From Mariannaea sp. PMI_226 (lineage: Eukaryota > Ascomycota > Sordariomycetes > Hypocreales > Nectriaceae): a stretch of 64,000 bases of DNA. Both the position numbers and the translations under genes were made by a program. The DNA lies in assembly GCA_024336345.1 (NCBI GenBank), contig JANFOG010000008.1:1488001-1552000 (forward strand), in the 5' to 3' direction. The notes beneath the pieces were generated by a model, which saw nothing but the letters and a program-made list of their open reading frames with translations, made no database searches and had not been told where the DNA came from. This document shows positions 43,501 to 55,477 of this stretch, piece after piece (the first letter of the stretch is position 1; every line of letters begins with the position of its first letter).

Positions 43501-46500
43501 TCTGGAAGCTGATGATGCTACACTTGTTGAGAAGTCAATCCAGACTCTTGCTATCGACATTTACATTGAGAGCAAACACATATCAACAAACTCGCTCACT
43601 CGAACACGGCTCATACATCTTGGTCTGGTCGATCGATGCTTACGGCAGCTGAAAGAAGCCGCTCGGAGGATCAAAGCATTTAGCGATGGGACCTCAAGTG
43701 ATGATGATGAACCTATGGTCATTGTCGCAACTGATGAGCAGGTGCAGGAGCAAGAACGCATCTTTACGCGAACACTGAAGCTGCTCAGATTCTTCTTAGA
43801 AGCGCATCAGTCCAAACCACTATTTTCAGCACCAGACTTGAGAACTCTGATTTCCCAGACCCCTTGTGAGGTCGAAGGTGATTCTGCTGGCCTCAAGTAC
43901 CAATCATTTGACGGCGATAACCAAACTGAGGTGAAACCGCTTACCATTGGTAAACTTAATACAGCGGCCTCATTGCTCGCAAGCATCCGACAGGAGACCG
44001 GATTTGACAATTACCGTGTCTACTATCGTGGGAGACCCTTCCTGCCGAGCGAGCACGATATCTGCAAATCTTTGGAAGACCTACGCGTTCACGACGGGCT
44101 AATCCTAGTCAAGCGCGAAGAAAATGGCATCTCTCCCATCACTCCCGTGAAACCCGGAGCGTCTCCTCTAGAAGTTGAGATCTCGGCACATTTCAATGAA
44201 ATGTGGGGATACTTGAGCATGGAGGAAATGCTGGCAAAGGAGGTAAGGGCCCAGTTCTGTTGAGAGGAGCTTTGTGTGTGCTGTTCTGACTTTGACTAAA
44301 GATTTACCATTTCCTTATCAAACTGCCAACAGATGGTCACGTCTTGAAATCGATCGGAAGCGACTCTGCATCGTACCGAGATATGTTTCCCCCTGGCCAG
44401 CCCTACAAGTCACTGTATGCAGTGCATGCGCTACTTCAATACACTGAGGCTGCTTTTCATGGAAGGGTGACCCTGGATGCTGATGAAAGTGATGGCGAGA
44501 ATTCTCGATCCCAACCAATCAGTCACACCCAGGCTATCAAGACTGCTATATCGCTCATTGTCCAGGCTCTTTCCGATGAAGACGTGGTAGATCGAGCTTC
44601 CCTAGGTTTGAGGCTAGACTTAACCACCAGCTTGGTGCACGCATTAGTGTGCCTCATTGACCGTAAGAACAGCATTCTCAAAGTGGAATCGTAGCTAACG
44701 TTTCGGTAGGCCTTGATGCGCCAAGAGAATCACTTCGGGTGGATGAGGTGAAGCTTCCAGAGCCTCAACGCTTAGTGGAGTTGCTGATCGCTGCCACCAC
44801 CCATCCTGGCCTTGCCCCTGTTCCTCTTATTAGGGTGACGTTAACGGCAATGATCCGACTCAGCTACTTGGATGCTGAGTTTTGCGAGAAGTTGGTTCAA
44901 ATACCTGACTTGACTGCAATACTTCAGAAACTGCTTCTCACCGATACCCGAGTGGGAATCAGAACAGTTGCGGCTAGAATGATTGAGGAAGGTTTCGTCA
45001 CTGGCCAAGTATACATGGCTGAGCATTCAACTAGACCTCTCAGCACATCCCTGGCCCAATATTACTGGTCTGTCGTTGTCGATCTCGTATCTCAAACAGC
45101 CTCTTCACCATACCAATGTGAAGAACTCTTTCGCCTCACACACTCTCTGATTCTCAAGATGATGACGAGAGTACGCGAGCAGCCAAATATCTTGCATCTA
45201 GCTTCACGGGTGAGCCAACTTCTGCTCGATCACGTTTCGACTGAGAATGTCGGCCAAATTGGCCTGGGTGACTCCTTCGCTAGAGGCGTGACATCCTTGC
45301 TGCATCTCTGTTTGCAAATGGATGATTCAATCGCCTCTTCACCCGATCTACCAGTGAATCTTGGCCCAGATCTCTTCTGGAAACATTTGTATCCGAAAAA
45401 GCGAAACGAGACAGAACAGCCTGTTCCGAAAGTCATCATGAATAGTGAGACTCGAGCGAAGCTGGTTGACATCATCTTCAGCGTGGCAAGGCACGACACA
45501 CACCAAGTGCGTGTCCTAGTAGAATCACTCGACGGCCTAGTGCCTTTCTATTCAGATGACGACGATGAGCCATACTTGTATGAGCTTCAGTATCAGTTTG
45601 ATAGGTCCAAAGCACTTCGCTCACCTTGTGGTTACGTTGGATTGCAAAACCTTTCCAATACCTGCTACCTCAACTCCCTCTTTACTCAGCTCTTCATGAA
45701 CACTAGCTTCCGCCGTTTCATTTTGAACTCAAAGGTCCGGCACTCCGGTGGTACTCAGGAACTCCTGTTCTTCACTCAAAAGCTATTTGGGTATATGCAA
45801 GAAAGTTATCGCCGATTCGTTGACCCTAGCAGCCTCGTTGGCTCAATCAAAACGTACGACGACGGTCCTATCGACATACACAACCAAATGGACGTAGACG
45901 AATTCTACAGCCTCTTGTTTGATCGCTGGGAGGGTCAGCTTCCAAACAGTATAGAAAGGAAGAAGCTGCGTTCATTCTATGGTGGTCGCTTAGTGCAGCA
46001 GGTCAAGTCAAAGGAATGTGAACACATCTCAGAGCGTGATGAAGCATTCTCCGCCATTCAATGCGACATCAAAGGGAAGAGCACCCTTGAGGAGAGTCTT
46101 CAAGCGTACGTGGATGGCGAGATCATGGAAGGAGGTAGGCGTTCTATCAAAATCCCTAATTCTTTTCGCTCATTAACCATGCTCTAGAAAACAAGTACAA
46201 GTGTTCCACATGCGATAGGCATGTAGACGCCGTCAAGAGGTAAGTCGTCTATGGTTGGAAATATAAGAGAGAAACAGATTGCTGACAATTCCCAGGGCTT
46301 GCTTGAAAGATGTTCCTGATAATGTAATCTTCCATCTGAAGAGGTTTGACTTCAATCTGCGCACGCTGCAACGGAGCAAAATCAACGACTACTTCTCATT
46401 CCCCTCACGCGTTAACTTACGTCCTTACACCATCGAATACCTAAGTGAGCCAAATGATGACGGCGAGGAGGATATCTTCGAGCTTGTTGGTGTTCTTGTC

Positions 46501-48797
46501 CATTCTGGAACAGCTGAATCGGGTCATTACTACTCGTATATTCGAGAGCGGCCTTCACTCGGTGATCGGCAAAGTTGGGTTGAGTTCAATGATGATTTGG
46601 TCACTCCTTGGGATCCAGCAATGATGGAAAGCTCCACGTTCGGAGGCCCCGACCATCGCCCTCCCTACGACGCTAACGGCGTTATGTACGACAAAACGTA
46701 CAGCGCATACATGCTCTTTTACCAACGTGCTTCTTCTCTCGAGGCTGAGCAAGAAGCAATGCTCAAATCGAATGTACCGGTGCCCCTGCGTGTCGACGTT
46801 CCCGAAAATTTGAAGGAGCACATCTTGGATGAAAATACTGTCATTCTGCGCCGCCATTGCCTTTTCGATCCCAGTCACGTCAGATTAGTCCAGTTACTCT
46901 TCAATCAAACTAGGGCGATATACGACAGAAGTTTGAGCGTGATGAATCTGGATGAGGACAGTGAGGAAACTATCTCTATGGCAGTTAGAGATCACCAACT
47001 TCAAGATGCTGCAATGCAGATGATCGTCAGCAATCTCGATCAAGTTGTCACGAGAACTAAGGATATCCCAGACTTTCCCGCCTTCTCAAGAGTGATCAGC
47101 GAAGCCATCCTCGACTGCAGCCAGTGCGCGTACGCTTTCTTCGAGTACTTTTACAAGCGCCCCGAGGTTCTCCGTGCATTTCTTCAGCGAAATCCTGACA
47201 CCAATATTCGACTCACCGTAGGCAAAATGTTTGTCTGGGCGCTTGAAAAAATGAATACGGCGCTTCCTGATTTGTATGGCCCGAAGGTTTCCAGTCCTCC
47301 AGGCTCGGATATGGATGAAGATGAAGACGAATTGACTCACGTCAGTGAAGCTCATGTCATTGAGAGAACGATGCACCTCTTGAACCATCTCTGGCGATAT
47401 TTCCACATTCACATCAAGGCGTGGGATGAGTACTTTGCGACCATTCTTGGGTTTGCCAAAATTGGGAATCGCGAGGTCAGTTATCTCCTTGCCGGAGACT
47501 ACCTATCTCGCGTGATTAGGATCATTGCGGCTGATTCCATGATGGAAATGCCCCCAAACTACACCCGAATGCTTCATAATGTGGTGCGACGGGTGAATAA
47601 CACTCGGCCCCCATCTTACTTGGCTATTATTGCTTTGATCCATCACCTGATGTTACAGCTTGAGCCGAAGCTTGGTGTGGACGTAATTGTCGACGACCCT
47701 ACAGAACGTCTGGAAAGTAAAGGTGTCCCATTTAACTGGACTGCTGAAGAAGTTGAACTGGTCCATCGCGGATTGGACTCAAACACATCAAGCCTTTTCG
47801 TAGAGAAGCTTATAGGGATTGATCAAGCTTACGAACACACGGATGGGATCCTACGACTTTTGATTGGACTCAGTCCTCATATGGATAGCAGCATCCTAGG
47901 AACTCTAAAGCGATGCATTCGTGGTGAAACGTCCACTCAGGTCATGGACCCCTTTCTGAGGGCAGCGAGCGTTTATATCGAACATACTGGTCAAGTTGAC
48001 AACGCAACAAAGATGGTTCATCACATCTTCTTGCAGGCCAAAAGTTTGCAAAATTCCGAGGGCTTATACTTTGTCAATTTCTTCAAAGCGGCATTGCATC
48101 TGCAACGAACGGAGACCACCTTTAGGACAACGGTCCGCGCCTTCAGTCTAAAACTGGTCCCGAAATGGGCACCTTGGCTGCTTGCAAACATCGATGGTTC
48201 CACTCGGGCGGTCACGGAGGATTTTCTAACACGCGAGTTATTCCAGAACTACATCACAGCTGACACTAAGGATGAAGAGATATTCGACCCCGAGAGGAGG
48301 ATTGAGGCTACTCAAATCACCAAGCAAGTTGGCATCGCGTGCCTATTGTACCTGCAGGAGAATCACGTCAGGAGACGGCTTCAATTGAGGCGGGCCGTGG
48401 CGAATGACTTCATGCAAGTCTTATCACAATGCGTCAAGGTGATCAACTCGGACCCTGAAACTCAGGATAGCGAAGATGTCGAATTTTTGATGCTGCAACG
48501 AGGTAAGCCCAAAGAGCTTTGCCCAATCAATGGAAAGGACGATAATGGGTAAACTAACAATCGGAACAGACGTCGTGGACCCCGTGCGAAGGTTGCTTGT
48601 AGATGATGTAGATGATGACGGGTCCGGTATGTTACAGTCACTCGGTGACTCCGACACAATTACAGCGAACATCTCATAACAGCTGACCTTGGACTAAAGA
48701 ATGGGAAGCCTCCTGCGGCTCATCTGACCCGATCGATGATGTTGTGGACGTGAGCATTCAAGCTATGAACGAAATGAACGACGCGGATTTGGGATAA
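40578..48797 (+). CDS. Giant ubiquitin carboxyl-terminal hydrolase (USP34/USP24/USP9X-like, C19 family)
   Basis: Nine coding exons: 40578-41271, 41329-41494, 41554-44242, 44302-44662, 44710-46134, 46188-46239, 46296-48502, 48570-48626 and 48700-48797. All joins are in phase; 2582 aa. The N-terminus is a disordered Ser/Pro/Thr region (about 1-220) with a basic SRKRRRTS patch. Long alpha-solenoid sequence follows, with a ubiquitin-like segment near the end of exon 3 (DNYRVYYRGRPFLPSEHD, LRVHDGLILVKRE). The peptidase core has the Cys box GLQNLSNTCYLNS (catalytic C1622), MDVDEFYSLLFDRWE, a zinc-type CSTC, VIFHLKRFDFN and the His box SGHYYSYIRER (H1873) with FNDD downstream (about D1895). The catalytic triad therefore looks complete. 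The C-terminal half after the core is again helical. It is a probable cysteine deubiquitinase; its substrates are unknown. Confidence 0.95.
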
Positions 48798-50668
48798 GTG
48801 GTGTTGGAGAATGGAACGGACTGGATTCATCGGAAAAAAGCGAATGGCATAGAGCAACGAGCAAGCTCGAGCACAGTTACGGACAGAGGCGTAGGCGTAA
48901 GGGAAAGATTGTGTGTGAAACGGCTTAATTCTTTTTGGTTTCTATAATTGCTTCCCTCTCCGGCCATGGTTAAGGCCCACACGGATTTTTGAGCGAGCCG
49001 CTGACACTTATTTACGGATTTATCGCCAAGCAAAACGACAAAAATGACAAGGGTTGAGGAATGGTGACCATCTGGCCAGTACCAGAAGAAAGGCAAAGGG
49101 CATAGCATAGGAGTGACGGCGTAAGGGCATTCAGAATCATCCTTTGGCTGTGGGCGATTACAGCCTTGTGTTTTTCTTTTTTTTCTTTTGTGCAAGAAGA
49201 TGGCAAAGCCAATCATCAATCTCTGCTTGCATTTTGGTAGAGAATAAATGGGTAGGCAACCAACGCGCATCAGCTTGGTGCTGGGTTTACCCTGAAGCAG
49301 TTTCAATAAGAGAGGATTCCATTTCCCTGTTTGATGAACACAATTAATGTCAGATATGATGAGTATGATAGCCAGTCAATACATCGCGGCAAGGCCCATT
49401 TAGAAACAGACATCATGCTTCTAATTTTTCCTTGACCATTTCAGAGACGTTGTTCGCAGTCCACCAGCTACTATATATAGCACCAGTCTCGATGCGAATA
49501 CCAAACTGAATATAGGGCTTGCATCTATTGCCCTTTACCAAGAAGATTAGACATAGACGCTCACGTTTTTACAAATTTTCCACACGCTTGCTGATCAGGG
49601 GTCAAAATTTCTATAAAAAGTAGCAAAGCCGAGCATGTCAGCCTCATGTCAAAGATGGGGATCTACCATGCTCCATCTCGATAAGCGGGCTTATGACACA
49701 CTTTGCTGCCGGGAGGCTCTCTTGTTCCATTACGGTTGTGCAATGGAAGAATACATTCTTTTGCGATTGAACAAATATAGGAACACCTGAAGTTCAGAAA
49801 CTTGGGGGCTGTATTCAGATTCAGGGCTAGCATGAACCTGAAGGCGAAGATGTGGTTGAAAAGAGCGGTCGTGACCCGGGGGTAAACTATACAATGGGGA
49901 TTTGGGGGGGTTACATTTCAGTGTGTGGTGTGCAGAGATGGGCGGCAAACCAACGAGAGATGAAGGATTCGGAATGAAACTCAACAATACGGTAAGGCTG
50001 GCTGAGTTAACTTAACGATGGGGCGGAGATCCGAGGAAAGATTGAGAAGAAATGGGGTATCTGGAGGATGGTAGATCTATGGAGATCCTGAGAGGAGGAT
50101 TGAGGAGCAAAAAGACTGGTCTGCATACGCGGATAAGAGCGTGCATCTCGTTGGACAGGCAATGGATATTACCAGCAGGAAAATGCAGGCGTGCATATTC
50201 ATCACACCGCATCACATCTACAGCAACAAAATGTTCGTGAGTGGTGCGCCACCGTCGGAAGTGGATGCTTTCGAAGGCGTCAATTCCAGCCACACGGGAC
50301 ATCCCTAGTGTAAGGTAGCTAGCTTGTCTTTTATTTGACCACTCACTTTACCTTACACACCAACACCTACGGTTTGTGTGGCTACGGTACCGGTAAGTGT
50401 ACCAATAATAGTAGATGATGTCCATGCATAGAGCGCTGAGGCTGCGTGATGAGATAGAGAGAGCTGCATTCGTGGCAAATTTCCAACACATTGCCGCTCC
50501 TTAGTAGACGCTGTGGCCTCCCTGATACTCTTGTTGTCAACTCATTCCCTCCTTCTTCTTTCCGGTATCAGATTTGGAAGTAAAGAGTTTTGTTGTTTGT
50601 CGACTACACTACACGTATGACGCGCGCGCCTGTCTCAAGCTTGTTGGCAGCTTGCCCGGTATCAGATA
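48798..50668. other. Intergenic region up to the transposon
   Basis: About 1.9 kb without a recognisable gene: the 3' UTR of the deubiquitinase and then AT-rich sequence. Nothing specific was found. Confidence 0.55.
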
Positions 50669-50704
50669 CAGTAACAGGACAAAAGTCTCCGTACACCCCC
50701 CCAC
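50669..50704 (+). repeat. Left terminal inverted repeat of the Tc1 element
   Basis: Starts CAGTAACAGGACAAAAGTCT, continues through CCGTACA and ends in a run of seven C followed by AC. It is the inverse of 52022-52056. Confidence 0.9.
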
Positions 50705-50813
50705 ATCCACCATCACCACATTCATCACCGCCAACTTCAAAGCATAACCACACAATCAAATAAGAAGCAAATTTGAAAATAAATATATGTCTAGATAGCC
50801 CTGATTCTGGTGT

Positions 50814-51950
50814 TTAATATTTGGTATACCAACCTCGCGCGCGACGAACAGCAAGTAAGCGGCGCTCCATAGAGTCTATTAGCCTCGAAATCTTCCTCTG
50901 GTCTAAGGCTGCCCACGCAGCTTTAACGCACCGCGCCAATTCTTCTTTATCTGCCTCATTGTTTTTCAGGCGCTTTAAATGAGGATAATCCTTACGTAAT
51001 TTGGCCTTTAACATCCTCCAGACGTGTTCTATAGGATTTAAATCAGGTGAGAAAGGCGGCCAGTCGATAGGGATAAATTGGTGGGCTGCTAGCCACCTTC
51101 GAATCCTCCCAGCTCTATGAATAGGGGCATTATCCTGCTGAAACGGCCTGGGGGTATTGAATAGAGGCAGAAGACCTTCCTCAAGAGCTTTTTCATATGA
51201 CCAAGCCGAATATCCCTTGCGACGGGATCTCATATCTCTAGTCATAAGGACAATTGGGGTCCTTCCTGTCTTCCATATAGCTGCCCAGAACATTAAGGAA
51301 AATTCAGCTTTAACATGAATATCCTCATTGATGAAGTCCTTATAGTACTTTTCTTCAGGCGTTCGGAAGTCCCAGCTATTGGGGTTGCTCGATTGTGGTT
51401 GTGTAGAAGTCTCGTCCGAAAAGATTGTCTAAGATGTGTTAGTCTGTCTTTTAGATCAAACTTTAAAGAGGTCTACCTCAACCAATTCTCCAACTCTTGG
51501 AATCCAAGAACGTACAAATTGTAGCCTAGCCTTTGCTGCTTCTTTTGTGATACTTGGTCTCTTCATAGACCTCCATTTACGCGCCCAATGCCGTCGTACA
51601 ACCCGGCGGATGGTACGTGTATCCACTCCAACACCAGACTCATATTTGAGCGCATCCTAAGTGATTTTCCGGTTCTTTTTGGCTAATTGAATAATATATC
51701 GACTTTCTGAACGTGTGAGACTATTGGGCCGACCGGGCCGTTCTTGGTCTTCCAATGTGTGGTATTTGGTGAAGTGTTGTTTTACATATTGAACTGACGA
51801 GTGGGTTGTGTTGAACTGGGCCGCAACGGCACGCAGGCTTAAGCCGTCATCTAACTTGGCCAAAATGGCCGCCCTGACTTCTGGAGAAAATTCATGATTA
51901 TATTGACGATTAACGCTTATTTCAGTGCCAAAATGGCGTTCTTCTGACAT
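50814..51950 (-). pseudogene. Tc1-type transposase with one in-frame stop
   Basis: Minus strand 51950-51477 joined to 51428-50814 across a 48 bp intron (GTAGAC donor, TTAG acceptor); 362 residues plus one internal TAG at 51657-51659, where Gln is expected after KIT. The N-terminal helix-turn-helix domain reads FSPEVRAAILAKLDDGLSLR and later GRPNSLTRSE. The catalytic DDE triad is complete: D in IFSDET just after the intron, D in QQDNAPIHRA, and E in PDLNPIEHVW, with 34 residues between the last two. Except for the stop, the frame is intact, so the element is probably inactive unless complemented in trans by another copy. If the intron is not spliced, the frame ends at a TGA inside it. Confidence 0.88.
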
Positions 51951-52021
51951 TATGGGCGCATGTTATGGTGGTTAGAAGAGAAGGGTGCATTTAGAGACGC
52001 GATGGTGTTTTGACGCGCCAA

Positions 52022-52056
52022 GTGGGGGGTGTACGGAGACTTTTGTCCTGTTACTG
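52022..52056 (-). repeat. Right terminal inverted repeat of the Tc1 element
   Basis: Reads GTGGGGGGTGTACGG, then the complement of the left repeat, to TTACTG. It is followed by the TA target duplication. Confidence 0.9.
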
Positions 52057-53546
52057 TATCTTACTCAAGCTGGGCTGTGTGGTGGTTCTACTGTGTTGTA
52101 CAGTGGGTGATTCGCACGGTGAAGATCAAACACTCCCATGTTGCATTTGAGCTATTTTTACATTTAAAGGTGCCCTAGGTGAGCCAATCAGGAGCCTACC
52201 TGGCAATCACAATACATATCTCCAGCTTACCATGTACCATACTGTAGGTAGTATAGGTCCCCTACGCACTATACAGATTGGTATGTGTGTCTCTTCTGCT
52301 AACCTGCCTATACTTACTTACCCGCTTCTTCTCCAGCCACCAAAAATAGAAGGCACGGGGCCTGGGGCTCGCCTACCTTTGGGGTCGCCTACTTTTGGGG
52401 TCGCCTACCTGGGGCAAAGGCAGGTCCAAGGCAGGTCCCGGCCAGGGCAGCAGGGGCACAGGGCAAGACAGTAGCTTTTTTGAGGCATCGTCGAGTTCAA
52501 GCCATCACAACTACTGCACGTTAGCCGCCCGCATCCCTGGCCGTCACGTTGCTCGTCCACTCACAACAGACCTGGCATGCCAATAGCCCTGGGTCCTGCT
52601 GGGTCTTGCTGCAAGAGCCGTTTCCCGTCACTCGCATTGTCGTTCGTGACAGCGGTGTTTTCTTTTTCCTTGCCCATAGCTCTCTTTGCCCACTAGGGCA
52701 GAGGGAATCAGCCCGGTCAGGCCTTGTCTTGTCTGCCTCGCGTCCGCAGCCAGCCAACAACAAACGCACAAACGATGGATGAAGTAAGTACTTCAGTACA
52801 TAGTACATAGTGTCTTCCCCACGTTCATCATCCTGGTCAGGCACAATTGCTCGATCGGTTTAGTCTTGATTCGATTCATCTCGTCCCGCCTCTGATACCT
52901 CCTCGTTATGCGCCGGCTTTATCATGCTGAAATTTTTAGAACGCGCCCAAGGCGGGGAAGGGCCATGTGAAATGGAGGAGCCAGAGGAGGACGTCGTTTT
53001 GGCCCCAACATCCATCTTGGAACTCAGAACTTCATTCTTGACTTTCTTTCCATGAGAATGGGACAAAGACCCCCTGACCAGGTTGTCGAGCTGAATTAAG
53101 GTCTGGTTGTGTCAAGTTTCAGATTCTCTGGTCGTCTTGAATCTTCCCCTGTTTTATTCACATCTTTATTTATACATTCAAATCGATACTTTATTTTTGG
53201 GATGCAGGAACAGGTTTCATTCTCCCCGTCTTGAAGGAGTCGAACTTGAGGATATAACTCAGCCTTGTTGCTCCCTGGATCCATCCTGAGCCCCAGAATC
53301 TGGTTGTTGGTTCAACTCATCATCGAACACGACACCACACGGCGGAGTCTTGGTCAAACAACAAGAGCAAGGCTTAGATCCAGAAGTGACCCGCCCGGTA
53401 GACCTCTTCTTGCGTCCCAAAGGCGACGATTGAGTTGGCTGAGTTCGGTCCTTACCTCCTACTTGATCTTCTTCTTTATCTCATCGTTAAGCCTCCTGCT
53501 TTTGGCGAGCTCATTTTGCTTCGACGTCGTCATCCAATCCTCCAAC
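52057..53546. other. Intergenic region upstream of the DUF7582-like gene
   Basis: No gene is seen. A GC-rich patch at about 52355-52450 contains two direct copies of TTGGGGTCGCCTAC (and a third, CT-variant start) followed by CAGG-rich repeats. A donor-like GTAAGTAC at 52784 and open frames from 53265 suggest leader sequence for the next gene. Confidence 0.45.
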
Positions 53547-55188
53547 ATGTCTCTCAAAGATATCATCTCGTCTCCTCTCGAAGCTGGCACCTCCATTCTG
53601 GATGCTCACCACCTCCCTCCTCACATCTTGCCCGCTCTCGAATGGACTTCGTCTCGTCTAGCTCGCAAGTCCCTTCACATTACCCTTGTCGTCGCCCGTC
53701 GTGAGTACCAGGTTCCTGCCCTCTTGCCGGCACCATCCTCTACGGCATTGTCGGCGCCGGTGACACCTGCTACTCCTGGCCGACGCTTCGATCTCTCTTC
53801 CGGCCCAGTCTCTGCATTGAAACAGCTTGTCCGACCCGGGTCGTACAATGGACCAAAGCCAAGGCCATCCCTAGATCTCTGCCGGAGTGGCATCTCTTCA
53901 CCGGCTTTCTCACAGCGAAGCTTTGATTTAGGAAGTCCTCGGACATGTCCACAAACTCCCGCTACGCCGCTCTCTCTGCCACCAATGACACCAGCTACTG
54001 CCTCGACCGTGACAAACCCCATGAGCTCTGGCATGTCATCCAGCACATTTGGCATGGCGTTGATCCATGCCGGTGATCTGTCTGAGAAAGCTGAGCGGAA
54101 CCTTCGCTCGATTCTCGACAAGGCCGCAAAGAAGTTCCGTGTTGGGTGAGTACAATGATCCCCTCTGGCCCGCTTGGTAACAAGAACTGATTTGAAATAG
54201 ACCCGAGTGGCTGTCTCCCGCCGTAAGCCCATCACAATGTGGCCTCACGACCCAGCTCGTTCACGGATCTATTATTCAGAACGAGGTCCTATTCTCCGCA
54301 GAAGGTCTCACTTTGCTATCACTCGATCGCTTATACAGTCTCAAGAGTGCTCTTTCCAGCTACTCAAAGACAAGGTCCCACCTACGGCTGGAAGACGCCG
54401 TTGACGACCTTCGTCGCATTATTCTAGCCCGCAACGGCGCTAAAGTGACCAAGTCGGATATCCTTCGATCTTACGACTGGTTGAGCATTTCGAGCTCTGT
54501 CCTCACAGACCTGGACCGCATGTACCGACGAGCATATGGGGGTCCCGACATGCTTGGTGCCATTGCGGGCATGTCAATCTTCGAGCCAGCCATCAAATCT
54601 GAATGGGACATCGACGTGGACGATATTGAAACTGAGTTTGGAGAAGATGACGACTTTGATGAAGAAGTCGACACCGAAATGATTGGCATTGCCTTGGCGA
54701 CCACGATACAGACTATTCATCCGGTCACACACTCACCAAAACCTCTCCTCAAGATCTGTACTGACTTTTGTACGACGCCAAAGTCGGCAACGCCGAAGTT
54801 GACCACGCCAAAACTGACAACACCGAAATTCACTACCCCGAAATTGTCATTGTTGAAGATACCCCGAAAGAAAAAGTGGGATGATGATGGGGTTGAGGAT
54901 GAGGACCTCACTGCTCGTCCTAGTGACAAATTTATTTTCACATTCCAACCTGCTCATACGGACAACAGGGGTGGCACAATTGATCAGATCCTGATGACGC
55001 CGATAGACCTCGTCAGTCCAACCTGCGAGACGCCGGGTTTTCTGAGTCCCTCCCGAGCTTCTCACATTGGTCCGCAAACACCAAATGGCTACGACGACAT
55101 TTCACCCACCACTCGTGGAGAGTGGGGGTTTTTGCTGGTGGACGACGCATTTCAGGGTGCCAGGACGGTAGCCGTGGAAACGTTTTGA
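53547..55188 (+). CDS. Conserved fungal protein of unknown function (DUF7582-like)
   Basis: Exons 53547-54145 and 54201-55188, with a 55 bp intron (GTGAGT donor, AATAG acceptor); 528 aa. MSLKDIISSPLEAGTSILDA is followed by a structured N-terminal segment (LPPHILPALEWTSSRLARKS, HITLVVARREYQ). A long Ser/Thr/Pro-rich linker comes next, then a second conserved block across the intron (ALIHAGDLSEKAERNLRSIL, GLTTQLVHGSIIQNEVLFSA, LRRIILARNGAKVTKSDIL). I recall this architecture from widely conserved filamentous-fungal hypothetical proteins annotated DUF7582; the function is unknown. An acidic stretch (about 350-375) precedes four to five TPKL/TTPK repeats (residues 391-415). An ATG-less open frame extends upstream to 53265, but the M at 53547 fits the conserved start. 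It is convergent with the PRCC-like gene. Confidence 0.82.
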
Positions 55189-55477
55189 GGGGAGCTTCGA
55201 GTTGATTTTTTTTTTTTTTCAATTTGGTTCTGGGATTTCCCGGGCGTCTTACGCGGATTTTGGCTTGGCTGCCTTTTTTTTTTATCTGGTTTTCGTTTTT
55301 ATACCATGTATGATTATGATTGATGTACCTTTTCTTCGGCTTTTTGAGCCAGGCCGGCCAGGCCGCCTAGGTGTATAAAATATTATAGGGGCGAAACAAG
55401 TTCGAATATGACCATCTTTTTTTTTCTTTTGGAAACATTCTGTAATTCGCTTTTTGGGGGGTATCATCGTATCATCT

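Larger units (their letters stand above)
50669..52056 (-). mobile_element. Tc1/mariner-type DNA transposon (DD34E), complete with TIRs
   Basis: A 1388 bp element bounded by TA dinucleotides (50667-50668 and 52057-52058). Terminal inverted repeats begin CAGTAACAGGACAAAAGTCT at both ends and run about 33 bp, differing by one base in the length of a C run (7 versus 6). It contains one transposase gene on the minus strand. The full ends and high TIR identity point to a fairly recent insertion. Confidence 0.93.
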
